The notes beneath the pieces were generated by a model that searched no databases, had not been told where the DNA came from, and saw only the letters and a program-made list of their open reading frames with translations. Positions 45,321 to 57,285 of a stretch of DNA of 64,000 bases are shown here, piece by piece (within the stretch, counting starts at the first letter, position 1; every line of letters begins with the position of its first letter). This DNA comes from Siderastrea radians (lineage: Eukaryota > Cnidaria > Anthozoa > Scleractinia > Rhizangiidae). A program made the position numbers and the translations under genes. The DNA is taken from positions 372,001-436,000 of the forward strand of contig CAXHKT010000139.1 of NCBI GenBank assembly GCA_964017195.1, given 5' to 3'.

Positions 45321-48300
45321 TTGTGTAGAAAGTCTGCGATTTTTTCGATAAGGTGGAAAAAACCCCCATTTTGGGGCTTTCCCTCAGGCCCCAAAAAGCT
45401 CAAAAAGCTAACTGGCGCTCTCGGCTGCATGCACAAAGCTCCCAAATGCATTCAATCCCTTTGGGACCATCCGAAAAAAATTCCTTTTGTTCAAAAGTAC
45501 AAAGAAAGCGCGATATGTGCGATCCTTAGGGAAAAAACCCCATTTTGGGGCATTCCCAGAGGCTCAAAAAGGTGTTCTTATCTGCGCAATCTGTCTGCGC
45601 AAGGCTGCGCACTGGCCCAATAATAATGCAAATCCCTCGGAGCTATCAGAAAAAACAGTTTATTGTGTAGAAAGTCTGCGATTTTTTCGATAAGGTGGAA
45701 AAAACCCCCATTTTGGGGCCTTCCCTCAGGCCCCAAAATGCTCGAAAAGCTAACTGGCGCTCTCGGCTGCATGCACAAAGCTCCCAAATGCATTCAATCC
45801 CTTTGGGACCATCCGAAAAAAATTCCTTTTGTTCAAAAGTACAAAGAAAGCGCGATATGTGCGATCCTTAGGGAAAAAACCCCATTTTGGGGCATTCCCA
45901 GAGGCTCAAAAAGGTGTTCTTATCTGCGCAATCTGTCTGCGCAAGGCTGCGCACTGGCCCAATAATAATGCAAATCCCTCGGGGCTATCAGAAAAAACAG
46001 TTTATTGTGTAGAAAGTCTGCGATTTTTTCGATAAGGTGGAAAAAACCCCCATTTTGGGCTTTCCCTCAGGCCCCAAAAAGCTCAAAAAGCTAACTGGCG
46101 CTCTCGGCTGCATGCACAAAGCTCCCAAATGCATTCAATCCCTTTGGGACCATCCGAAAAAAATTCCTTTTGTTCAAAAGTACAAAGAAAGCGCGATATG
46201 TGCGATCCTTAGGGAAAAAACCCCATTTTGGGGCATTCCCAGAGGCTCAAAAAGGTGTTCTTATCTGCGCAATCTGTCTGCGCAAGGCTGCGCACTGGCC
46301 AATTAATAATGCAAATCCCTCGGGGCTATCAGAAAAAACAGTTTATTGTGTAGAAAGTCTGCGATTTTTTCGATAAGGTGGAAAAAACCCCCATTTTGGG
46401 GCCTTCCCTTAGTTCCCAAAATGCTCAAAAAGCTAACTGGTGCTCTCGGCTGCATGCACAAAGCTCCCAAATGCATTCAATCCCTTTGGGACCATCCGAA
46501 AAAAATTCCTTTTGTTCAAAAGTACAAAGAAAGCGCGATATGTGCGATCGTTAGGGAAAAAACCCCATTTTGGGGCATTCCCAGAGGCTCAAAAAGGTGT
46601 TCTTATCTGCGCAATCTGTCTGCGCAAGGCTGCGCACTGGCCCAATAATAATGCAAATCCCTCGGGGCTATCAGAAAAAACAGTTTATTGTGTAGAAAGT
46701 CTGCGATTTTTTCGATAAGGTGGAAAAAACCCCCATTTTGGGGCCTTCCCTCAGGCCCCAAAATGCTCGAAAAGCTAACTGGCGCTCTCGGCTGCATGCA
46801 CAAAGCTCCCAAATGCATTCAATCCCTTTGGGACCATCCGAAAAAAATTCCTTTTGTTCAAAAGTACAAAGAAAGCGCGATATGTGCGATCCTTAGGGAA
46901 AAAACCCCATTTTGGGGCATTCCCAGAGGCTCAAAAAGGTGTTCTTATCTGCGCAATCTGTCTGCGCAAGGCTGCGCACTGGCCCAATAATAATGCAAAT
47001 CCCTCGGGGCTATCAGAAAAAACAGTTTATTGTGTAGAAAGTCTGCGATTTTTTCGATAAGGTGGAAAAAACCCTCATTTTGGGCTTTCCCTCAGGCCCC
47101 AAAAAGCTCAAAAAGCTAACTGGCGCTCTCGGCTGCATGCACAAAGCTCCCAAATGCATTCAATCCCTTTGGGACCATCCGAAAAAAATTCCTTTTGTTC
47201 AAAAGTACAAAGAAAGCGCGATATGTGCGATCCTTAGGGAAAAAACCCCATTTTGGGGCATTCCCAGAGGCTCAAAAAGGTGTTCTTATCTGCGCAATCT
47301 GTCTGCGCAAGGCTGCGCACTGGCCAATTAATAATGCAAATCCCTCGGGGCTATCAGAAAAAACAGTTTATTGTGTAGAAAGTCTGCGATTTTTTCGATA
47401 AGGTGGAAAAAACCCCCATTTTGGGGCCTTCCCTCAGGCCCCAAAATGCTCGAAAAGCTAACTGGCGCTCTCGGCTGCATGCACAAAGCTCCCAAATGCA
47501 TTCAATCCCTTTGGGACCATCCGAAAAAAATTCCTTTTGTTCAAAAGTACAAAGAAAGCGCGATATGTGCGATCCTTAGGGAAAAAACCCCATTTTGGGG
47601 CATTCCCAGAGGCTCAAAAAGGTGTTCTTATCTGCGCAATCTGTCTGCGCAAGGCTGCGCACTGGCCCAATAATAATGCAAATCCCTCGGGGCTATCAGA
47701 AAAAACAGTTTATTGTGTAGAAAGTCTGCGATTTTTTCGATAAGGTGGAAAAAACCCCCATTTTGGGGCTTTCCCTCAGGCCCCAAAAAGCTCAAAAAGC
47801 TAACTGGCGCTCTCGGCTGCATGCACAAAGCTCCCAAATGCATTCAATCCCTTTGGGACCATCCGAAAAAAAATTCGTTTTGTTCAAAAGTAAAAAGAAA
47901 GCGCGATATGTGCGATCCTTAGGGAAAAAACCCCATTTTGGGGCATTCCCAGAGGCTCAAAAAGGTGTTCTTATCTGCGCAATCTGTCTGCGCAAGGCTG
48001 CGCACTGGCCCAATAATAATGCAAATCCCTCGGGGCTATCAGAAAAAACAGTTTATTGTGTAGAAAGTCTGCGATTTTTTCGATAAGGTGGAAAAAACCC
48101 CCATTTTGGGGCCTTCCCTCAGGCCCCAAAATGCTCGAAAAGCTAACTGGCGCTCTCGGCTGCATGCACAAAGCTCCCAAATGCATTCAATCCCTTTGGG
48201 ACCATCCGAAAAAAATTCCTTTTGTTCAAAAGTACAAAGAAAGCGCGATATGTGCGATCCTTAGGGAAAAAACCCCATTTTGGGGCATTCCCAGAGGCTC

Positions 48301-49300
48301 AAAAAGGTGTTCTTATCTGCGCAATCTGTCTGCGCAAGGCTGCGCACTGGCCCAATAATAATGCAAATCCCTCGGGGCTATCAGAAAAAACAGTTTATTG
48401 TGTAGAAAGTTTGCGATTTTTTCGATAAGGTGGAAAAAAACCCCATTTTGGGCTTTCCCTCAGGCCCCAAAAAGCTCAAAAAGCTAACTGGCGCTCTCGG
48501 CTGCATGCACAAAGCTCCCAAATGCATTCAATCCCTTTGGGACCATCCGAAAAAAATTCCTTTTGTTCAAAAGTACAAAGAAAGCGCGATATGTGCGATC
48601 CTTAGGGAAAAAACCCCATTTTGGGGCATTCCCAGAGGCTCAAAAAGGTGTTCTTATCTGCGCAATCTGTCTGCGCAAGGCTGCGCACTGGCCCAATAAT
48701 AATGCAAATCCCTCGGGGCTATCAGAAAAAACAGTTTATTGTGTAGAAAGTCTGCGATTTTTTCGATAAGGTGGAAAAAACCCCCATTTTGGGCTTTCCC
48801 TCAGGCCCCAAAAAGCTCAAAAAGCTAACTGGCGCTCTCGGCTGCATGCACAAAGCTCCCAAATGCATTCAATCCCTTTGGGACCATCCGAAAAAAATTC
48901 CTTTTGTTCAAAAGTACAAAGAAAGCGCGATATGTGCGATCCTTAGGGAAAAAACCCCATTTTGGGGCATTCCCAGAGGCTCAAAAAGGTGTTCTTATCT
49001 GCGCAATCTGTCTGCGCAAGGCTGCGCACTGGCCCAATAATAATGCAAATCCCTCGGGGCTATCAGAAAAAACAGTTTATTGTGTAGAAAGTCTGCGATT
49101 TTTTCGATAAGGTGGAAAAAACCCCCATTTTGGGGCTTTCCTTCAGGCCCCAAAAAGCTCAAAAAGCTAACTGGCGCTATCGGCTGCATCCACAAAGCTC
49201 CCAAATGCATTCAATCCATTTGGGACCATCCGAAAAAAATTCCTTTTGTTCAAAAGTACAAAGAAAGCGCGATATGTGCGATCCTTAGGGAAAAAACCCC
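45321..49300 (+). repeat. Segmental copy 1 (about 4 kb)
   Basis: Monomers in order are 45321 (F), 45663 (E), 46005 (D, N), 46346 (V), 46688 (E), 47030 (D, N), 47371 (E), 47713 (F), 48056 (E), 48398 (D with AAAAAAACCCC), 48739 (D) and 49080 (I). The same order of twelve units recurs from 60022 to the right edge, offset 14,701 bp and drifting to 14,699 through two one-base indels. Private changes here include CTCGGAGCTATC near 45641, ATTCGTTTTG with GTAAAAAGAAAG in 47713, and AAAGTTTGCG in 48398. Confidence 0.9.
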
Positions 49301-50788
49301 ATTTGGGGGCATACCCATAGGCTCAAAAAGGTGTTCTTATCTGCGCAATCTGTCTGCGCAAGGCTGCGCACTGGCCCAATAATAATGCAAATCCCTCAGG
49401 GCTATCAGAAAAAACAGTTTATTGTGTAGAAAGTCTGCGATATTTTCGATAAGGTGGAAAGAAACCCCATTTTGGGGCCTTCCCTCAGGCCCCAAAAAGC
49501 TCAAAAAGCTAACTGGCGCTCTCGGCTGCATGCACAAAGCTCCCAAATGCATTCAATCCCTTTGGGACCATCCGAAAAAAATTCCTTTTGTTCAAAAGTA
49601 CAAAGAAAGCGCGATATGTGCGATCCTTAGGGAAAAAACCCCATTTTGGGGCATTCCCAGAGGCTCAAAAAGGTGTTCTTATCTGCGCAATCTGTCTGCG
49701 CAAGGCTGCGCACTGGCCCAATAATAATGCAAATCCCTCGGGGCTATCAGAAAAAACAGTTTATTGTGTAGAAAGTCTGCGATTTTTTCGATAAGGTGGA
49801 AAAAACCCCCATTTTGGGCTTTCCCTCAGGCCCCAAAAAGCTCAAAAAGCTAACTGGCGCTCTCGGCTGCATGCACAAAGCTCCCAAATGCATTCAATCC
49901 CTTTGGGACCATCCGAAAAAAATTCCTTTTGTTCAAAAGTACAAAGAAAGCGCGATATGTGCGATCCTTAGGGAAAAAACCCCATTTTGGGGCATTCCCA
50001 GAGGCTCAAAAAGGTGTTCTTATCTGCGCAATCTGTCTGCGCAAGGCTGCGCACTGGCCCAATAATAATGCAAATCCCTCGGGGCTATCAGAAAAAACAG
50101 TTTATTGTGTAGAAAGTCTGCGATTTTTTCGATAAGGTGGAAAAAACCCCCATTTTGGGGCTTTCCTTCAGGCCCCAAAAAGCTCAAAAAGCTAACTGGC
50201 GCTATCGGCTGCATCCACAAAGCTCCCAAATGCATTCAATCCATTTGGGACCATCCGAAAAAAATTCCTTTTGTTCAAAAGTACAAAGAAAGCGCGATAT
50301 GTGCGATCCTTAGGGAAAAAACCCCATTTGGGGGCATACCCATAGGCTCAAAAAGGTGTTCTTATCTGCGCAATCTGTCTGCGCAAGGCTGCGCACTGGC
50401 CCAATAATAATGCAAATCCCTCAGGGCAATCAGAAAAAACAGTTTATTGTGTAGAAAGTCTCCGATATTTTCGATAAGGTGGAAAGAAACCCCATTTTGG
50501 GGCCTTCCCTCAGGCCCCAAAAAGCTCAAAAAGCTAACTGGCGCTCTCGGCTGCATGCACAAAGCTCCCAAATGCATTCAATCCCTTTGGGACCATCCGA
50601 AAAAAATTCCTTTTGTTCAAAAGTACAAAGAAAGCGCGATATGTGCGATCCTTAGGGAAAAAACCCCATTTTGGGGCATTCCCAGAGGCTCAAAAAGGTG
50701 TTCTTATCTGCGCAATCTGTCTGCGCAAGGCTGCGCACTGGCCCAATAATAATGCAAATCCCTCGGGGCTATCAGAAAAAACAGTTTA
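48739..50788 (+). repeat. D-I-R trimer, two copies (1,025 bp)
   Basis: Copies are 48739-49080-49422 and 49764-50105-50447. They match the D-I-R trimers of 23-27 kb in every diagnostic change, except that the R units here have CAGGCCCC where those have CAGGCCTC. The second copy has private CAGGGCAATC and AGTCTCCGATATTTT. The trimer therefore occupies at least two places about 25 kb apart, plus single copies near 32.3 and 34.7 kb and an I unit at the right edge. Confidence 0.92.
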
Positions 50789-51130
50789 TTGTGTAGAAAG
50801 TCTGCGATTTTTTCGATAAGGTGGAAAAAAACCCCATTTTGGGGCCTTCCCTCAGGCCCCAAAATGCTCAAAAAGCTAACTGGCGCTCTCGGCTGCATGC
50901 ACAAAGCTCCCAAATGCATTCAATCCCTTTGGGACCATCCGAAAAAAATTCCTTTTGTTCAAAAGTACAAAGAAAGCGCGATATGTGCGATCCTTAGGGA
51001 AAAAACCCCATTTTGGGGCATTCCCAGAGGCTCAAAAAGGTGTTCTTATCTGCGCAATCTGTCTGCGCAAGGCTGCGCACTGGCGAATTAATAATGCAAA
51101 TCCCTCGGGACTATCAGAAAAAACAGTTTA
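50789..51130 (+). repeat. N-class monomer with private changes
   Basis: This is an L-M unit whose N segment reads GGCGAATTAATAATG and whose junction reads CTCGGGACTATC. It precedes a V unit, as N units usually do. It links the D-I-R trimers to the following V-E-FM trimers. Confidence 0.85.
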
Positions 51131-53524
51131 TTGTGTAGAAAGTCTGCGATTTTTTCGATAAGGTGGAAAAAACCCCCATTTTGCGGCCTTCCCTCAGTTC
51201 CCAAAATGCTCAAAAAGCTAACTGGCGCTCTCGGCTGCATGCACAAAGCTCCCAAATGCATTCAATCCCTTTGGGACCATCCGAAAAAAATTCCTTTTGT
51301 TCAAAAGTACAAAGAAAGCGCGATATGTGCGATCCTTAGGGAAAAAACCCCATTTTGGGGCATTCCCAGAGGCTCAAAAAGGTGTTCTTATCTGCGCAAT
51401 CTGTCTGCGCAAGGCTGCGCACTGGCCCAATAATAATGCAAATCCCTCGGGGCTATCAGAAAAAACAGTTTATTGTGTAGAAAGTCTGCGATTTTTTCGA
51501 TAAGGTGGAAAAAACCCCCATTTTGGGGCCTTCCCTCAGGCCCCAAAATGCTCGAAAAGCTAACTGGCGCTCTCGGCTGCATGCACAAAGCTCCCAAATG
51601 CATTCAATCCCTTTGGGACCATCCGAAAAAAATTCCTTTTGTTCAAAAGTACAAAGAAAGCGCGATATGTGCGATCCTTAGGGAAAAAACCCCATTTTGG
51701 GGCATTCCCAGAGGCTCAAAAAGGTGTTCTTATCTGCGCAATCTGTCTGCGCAAGGCTGCGCACTGGCCCAATAATAATGCAAATCCCTCGGGGCTATCA
51801 GAAAAAACAGTTTATTGTGTAGAAAGTCTGCGATTTTTTCGATAAGGTGGAAAAAACCCCCATTTTGGGGCTTTCCCTCAGGCCCCAAAATGCTCAAAAA
51901 GCTAACTGGCGCTCTCGGCTGCATGCACAAAGATCCCAAATGCATTCAATCCCTTTGGGACCATCCGAAAAAAATTCCTTTTGTTCAAAAGTACAAAGAA
52001 AGCGCGATATGTGCGATCCTTAGGGAAAAAACCCCATTTTGGGGCATTCCCAGAGGCTCAAAAAGGTGTTCTTATCTGCGCAATCTGTCTGCGCAAGGCT
52101 GCGCACTGGCCCAATAATAATGCAAATCCCTCGGGGCTATCAGAAAAAACAGTTTATTGTGTAGAAAGTCTGCGATTTTTTCGATAAGGTGGAAAAAACC
52201 CCCATTTTGCGGCCTTCCCTCAGTTCCCAAAATGCTCAAAAAGCTAACTGGCGCTCTCGGCTGCATGCACAAAGCTCCCAAATGCATTCAATCCCTTTGG
52301 GACCATCCGAAAAAAATTCCTTTTGTTCAAAAGTACAAAGAAAGCGCGATATGTGCGATCCTTAGGGAAAAAACCCCATTTTGGGGCATTCCCAGAGGCT
52401 CAAAAAGGTGTTCTTATCTGCGCAATCTGTCTGCGCAAGGCTGCGCACTGGCCCAATAATAATGCAAATCCCTCGGGGCTATCAGAAAAAACAGTTTATT
52501 GTGTAGAAAGTCTGCGATTTTTTCGATAAGGTGGAAAAAACCCCCATTTTGGGGCCTTCCCTCAGGCCCCAAAATGCTCGAAAAGCTAACTGGCGCTCTC
52601 GGCTGCATGCACAAAGCTCCCAAATGCATTCAATCCCTTTGGGACCATCCGAAAAAAATTCCTTTTGTTCAAAAGTACAAAGAAAGCGCGATATGTGCGA
52701 TCCTTAGGGAAAAAACCCCATTTTGGGGCATTCCCAGAGGCTCAAAAAGGTGTTCTTATCTGCGCAATCTGTCTGCGCAAGGCTGCGCACTGGCCCAATA
52801 ATAATGCAAATCCCTCGGGGCTATCAGAAAAAACAGTTTATTGTGTAGAAAGTCTGCGATTTTTTCGATAAGGTGGAAAAAACCCCCATTTTGGGGCTTT
52901 CCCTCAGGCCCCAAAATGCTCAAAAAGCTAACTGGCGCTCTCGGCTGCATGCACAAAGATCCCAAATGCATTCAATCCCTTTGGGACCATCCGAAAAAAA
53001 TTCCTTTTGTTCAAAAGTACAAAGAAAGCGCGATATGTGCGATCCTTAGGGAAAAAACCCCATTTTGGGGCATTCCCAGAGGCTCAAAAAGGTGTTCTTA
53101 TCTGCGCAATCTGTCTGCGCAAGGCTGCGCACTGGCCCAATAATAATGCAAATCCCTCGGGGCTATCAGAAAAAACAGTTTATTGTGTAGAAAGTCTGCG
53201 ATTTTTTCGATAAGGTGGAAAAAACCCCCATTTTGGGGCTTTCCCTCAGGCCCCAAAATGCTCAAAAAGCTAACTGGCGCTCTCGGCTGCATGCACAAAG
53301 ATCCCAAATGCATTCAATCCCTTTGGGACCATCCGAAAAAAATTCCTTTTGTTCAAAAGTACAAAGAAAGCGCGATATGTGCGATCCTTAGGGAAAAAAC
53401 CCCATTTTGGGGCATTCCCAGAGGCTCAAAAAGGTGTTCTTATCTGCGCAATCTGTCTGCGCAAGGCTGCGCACTGGCCCAATAATAATGCAAATCCCTC
53501 GGGGCTATCAGAAAAAACAGTTTA
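51131..53524 (+). repeat. V-E-FM trimer (1,026 bp), two copies plus one extra unit
   Basis: 51131 (V with TTTTGCGGCC), 51473 (E) and 51815 (F-M with CAAAGATCCC) recur as 52157, 52499 and 52841. A further F-M unit with CAAAGATCCC follows at 53183. Translations of corresponding units agree in all frames compared, so the copies are nearly or fully identical. The triplet 51815, 52841 and 53183 shows a trimer duplication and a single-monomer duplication in the same place. Confidence 0.92.
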
Positions 53525-56500
53525 TTGTGTAGAAAGTCTGCGATTTTTTCGATAAGGTGGAAAAAACCCCCATTTTGGGGCTTTCCCTCAGGCCCCAAAA
53601 AGCTCAAAAAGCTAACTGGCGCTCTCGGCTGCATGCACAAAGCTCCCAAATGCATTCAATCCCTTTGGGACCATCCGAAAAAAATTCCTTTTGTTCAAAA
53701 GTACAAAGAAAGCGCGATATGTGCGATCCTTAGGGAAAAAACCCCATTTTGGGGCATTCCCAGAGGCTCAAAAAGGTGTTCTTATCTGCGCAATCTGTCT
53801 GCGCAAGGCTGCGCACTGGCCCAATAATAATGCAAATACCTCGGGGCTATCAGAAAAAACAGTTTATTGTGTAGAAAGTCTGCGATTTTTTCGATAAGGT
53901 GGAAAAAACCCCCATTTTGGGGCCTTCCCTCAGGCCCCAAAATGCTCAAAAAGCTAACTGGCGCTCTCGGCTGCATGCACAAAGCTCCCAAATGCATTCA
54001 ATCCCTTTGGGACCATCCGAAAAAAATTCCTTTTGTTCAAAAGTACAAAGAAAGCGCGATATGTGCGATCCTTAGGGAAAAAACCCCATTTGGGGGCATA
54101 CCCATAGGCTCAAAAAGGTGTTCTTATCTGCGCAATCTGTCTGCGCAAGGCTGCGCACTGGCCCAATAATAATGCAAATCCCTCGGGGCTATCAGAAAAA
54201 ACAGTTTATTGTGTAGAAAGTCTGCGATTTTTTCGATAAGGTGGAAAAAACCCCCATTTTGGGGCTTTCCTTCAGGCCCCAAAAAGCTCAAAAAGCTAAC
54301 TGGCGCTCTCGGCTGCATCCACAAAGCTCCCAAATGCATTCAATCCCTTTGGGACCATCCGAAAAAAATTCCTTTTGTTCAAAAGTACAAAGAAAGCGCG
54401 ATATGTGCGATCCTTAGGGAAAAAACCCCATTTGGGGGCATACCCATAGGCTCAAAAAGGTGTTCTTATCTGCGCAATCTGTCTCCGCAAGGCTGCGCAC
54501 TGGCCCAATAATAATGCAAATCCCTCGGGGCTATCAGAAAAAACAGTTTATTGTGTAGAAAGTCTGCGATATTTTCGATAAGGTGGAAAAAAACCCCATT
54601 TTGGGGCCTTCCCTCAGGCCCCAAAAAGCTCAAAAAGCTAACTGGCGCTCTCGGCTGCATGCACAAAGCTCCCAAATGCATTCAATCCCTTTGGGACCAT
54701 CCGAAAAAAATTCCTTTTGTTCAAAAGTACAAAGAAAGCGCGATATGTGCGATCCTTAGGGAAAAAACCCCATTTTGGGGCATTCCCAGAGGCTCAAAAA
54801 GGTGTTCTTATCTGCGCAATCTGTCTGCGCAAGGCTGCGCACTGGCCCAATAATAATGCAAATCCCTCGGGGCTATCAGAAAAAACAGTTTATTGTGTAG
54901 AAAGTCTGCGATTTTTTCGATAAGGTGGAAAAAACCCTCATTTTGGGGCCTTCCCTCAGGCCCCAAAATGCTCAAAAAGCTAACTGGCGCTCTCGGCTGC
55001 ATGCACAAAGCTCCCAAATGCATTCAATCCCTTTGGGACCATCCGAAAAAAATTCCTTTTGTTCAAAAGTACAAAGAAAGCGCGATATGTGCGATCCTTA
55101 GGGAAAAAACCCCATTTTGGGGCATTCCCAGAGGCTCAAAAAGGTGTTCTTATCTGCGCAATCTGTCTGCGCAAGGCTGCGCACTGGCCCAATAATAATG
55201 CAAATCCCTCGGGGCTATCAGAAAAAACAGTTTATTGTGTAGAAAGTCTGCGATTTTTTCGATAAGGTGGAAAAAACCCCCATTTTGGGGCCTTCCCTCA
55301 GGCCCCAAAATGCTCGAAAAGCTAACTGGCGCTCTCGGCTGCATGCACAAAGCTCCCAAATGCATTCAATCCCTTTGGGACCATCCGAAAAAAATTCCTT
55401 TTGTTCAAAAGTACAAAGAAAGCGCGATATGTGCGATCCTTAGGGAAAAAACCCCATTTTGGGGCATTCCCAGAGGCTCAAAAAGGTGTTCTTATCTGCG
55501 CAATCTGTCTGCGCAAGGCTGCGCACTGGCCCAATAATAATGCAAATCCCTCGGGGCTATCAGAAAAAACAGTTTATTGTGTAGAAAGTCTGCGATTTTT
55601 TCGATAAGGTGGAAAAAACCCCCATTTTGGGGCCTTCCCTCAGGCCCCAAAATGCTCGAAAAGCTAACTGGCGCTCTCGGCTGCATGCACAAAGCTCCCA
55701 AATGCATTCAATCCCTTTGGGACCATCCGAAAAAAATTCCTTTTGTTCAAAAGTACAAAGAAAGCGCGATATGTGCGATCCTTAGGGAAAAAACCCCGTT
55801 TTGGGGCATTCCCAGAGGCTCAAAAAGGTGTTCTTATCTGCGCAATCTGTCTGCGCAAGGCTGCGCACTGGCCCAATAATAATGCAAATCCCTCGGGGCT
55901 ATCAGAAAAAACAGTTTATTGTGTAGAAAGTCTGCGATTTTTTCGATAAGGTGGAAAAAACCCCCATTTTGGGGCCTTCCCTCAGGCCCCAAAATGCTCG
56001 AAAAGCTAACTGGCGCTTTCGGCTGCATGCACAAAGCTCCCAAATGCATTCAATCCCTTTGGGACCATCCGAAAAAAATTCCTTTTGTTCAAAAGTACAA
56101 AGAAAGCGCGATATGTGCGATCCTTAGGGAAAAAACCCCATTTTGGGGCATTCCCAGAGGCTCAAAAAGGTGTTCTTATCTGCGCAATCTGTCTGCGCAA
56201 GGCTGCGCACTGGCCCAATAATAATGCAAATCCCTCGGGGCTATCAGAAAAAACAGTTTATTGTGTAGAAAGTCTGCGATTTTTTCGATAAGGTGGAAAA
56301 AACCCCCATTTTGGGCTTTCCCTCAGGCCCCAAAAAGCTCAAAAAGCTAACTGGCGCTCTCGGCTGCATGCACAAAGCTCCCAAATGCATTCAATCCCTT
56401 TGGGACCATCCGAAAAAAATTCCTTTTGTTCAAAAGTACAAAGAAAGCGCGATATGTGCGATCCTTAGGGAAAAAACCCCATTTTGGGGCATTCCCAGAG

Positions 56501-57285
56501 GCTCAAAAAGGTGTTCTTATCTGCGCAATCTGTCTGCGCAAGGCTGCGCACTGGCCAATTAATAATGCAAATCCCTCGGGGCTATCAGAAAAAACAGTTT
56601 ATTGTGTAGAAAGTCTGCGATTTTTTCGATAAGGTGGAAAAAACCCCCATTTTGGGGCCTTCCCTCAGGCCCCAAAATGCTCGAAAAGCTAACTGGCGCT
56701 CTCGGCTGCATGCACAAAGCTCCCAAATGCATTCAATCCCTTTGGGACCATCCGAAAAAAATTCCTTTTGTTCAAAAGTACAAAGAAAGCGCGATATGTG
56801 CGATCCTTAGGGAAAAAACCCCATTTTGGGGCATTCCCAGAGGCTCAAAAAGGTGTTCTTATCTGCGCAATCTGTCTGCGCAAGGCTGCGCACTGGCCCA
56901 ATAATAATGCAAATCCCTCGGGGCTATCAGAAAAAACAGTTTATTGTGTAGAAAGTCTGCGATTTTTTCGATAAGGTGGAAAAAACCCCCATTTTGGGGC
57001 TTTCCCTCAGGCCCCAAAAAGCTCAAAAAGCTAACTGGCGCTCTCGGCTGCATGCACAAAGCTCCCAAATGCATTCAATCCCTTTGGGACCATCCGAAAA
57101 AAATTCCTTTTGTTCAAAAGTACAAAGAAAGCGCGATATGTGCGATCCTTACGGAAAAAACCCCATTTTGGGGCATTCCCAGAGGCTCAAAAAGGTGTTC
57201 TTATCTGCGCAATCTGTCTGCGCAAGGCTGCGCACTGGCCCAATAATAATGCAAATCCCTCGGGGCTATCAGAAAAAACAGTTTA
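53525..57285 (+). repeat. Eleven monomers, mixed variants with an E-E-E run
   Basis: Units are 53525 (F), 53867 (L-M with a B half carrying CATACCCATAGG), 54209 (eroded I), 54551 (eroded R, GATATTTTCG only), 54893 (AACCCTCATTTT head), 55235, 55577 and 55919 (all E), 56261 (D, N), 56602 (E) and 56944 (F with CCTTACGGAAAA). 54209-55234 resembles 36771-37796, about 17.4 kb to the left. 53867 looks like a plain A half joined to an I-class B half. 55919 has GCGCTTTCGGC and 55577 has ACCCCGTTTT. Confidence 0.86.
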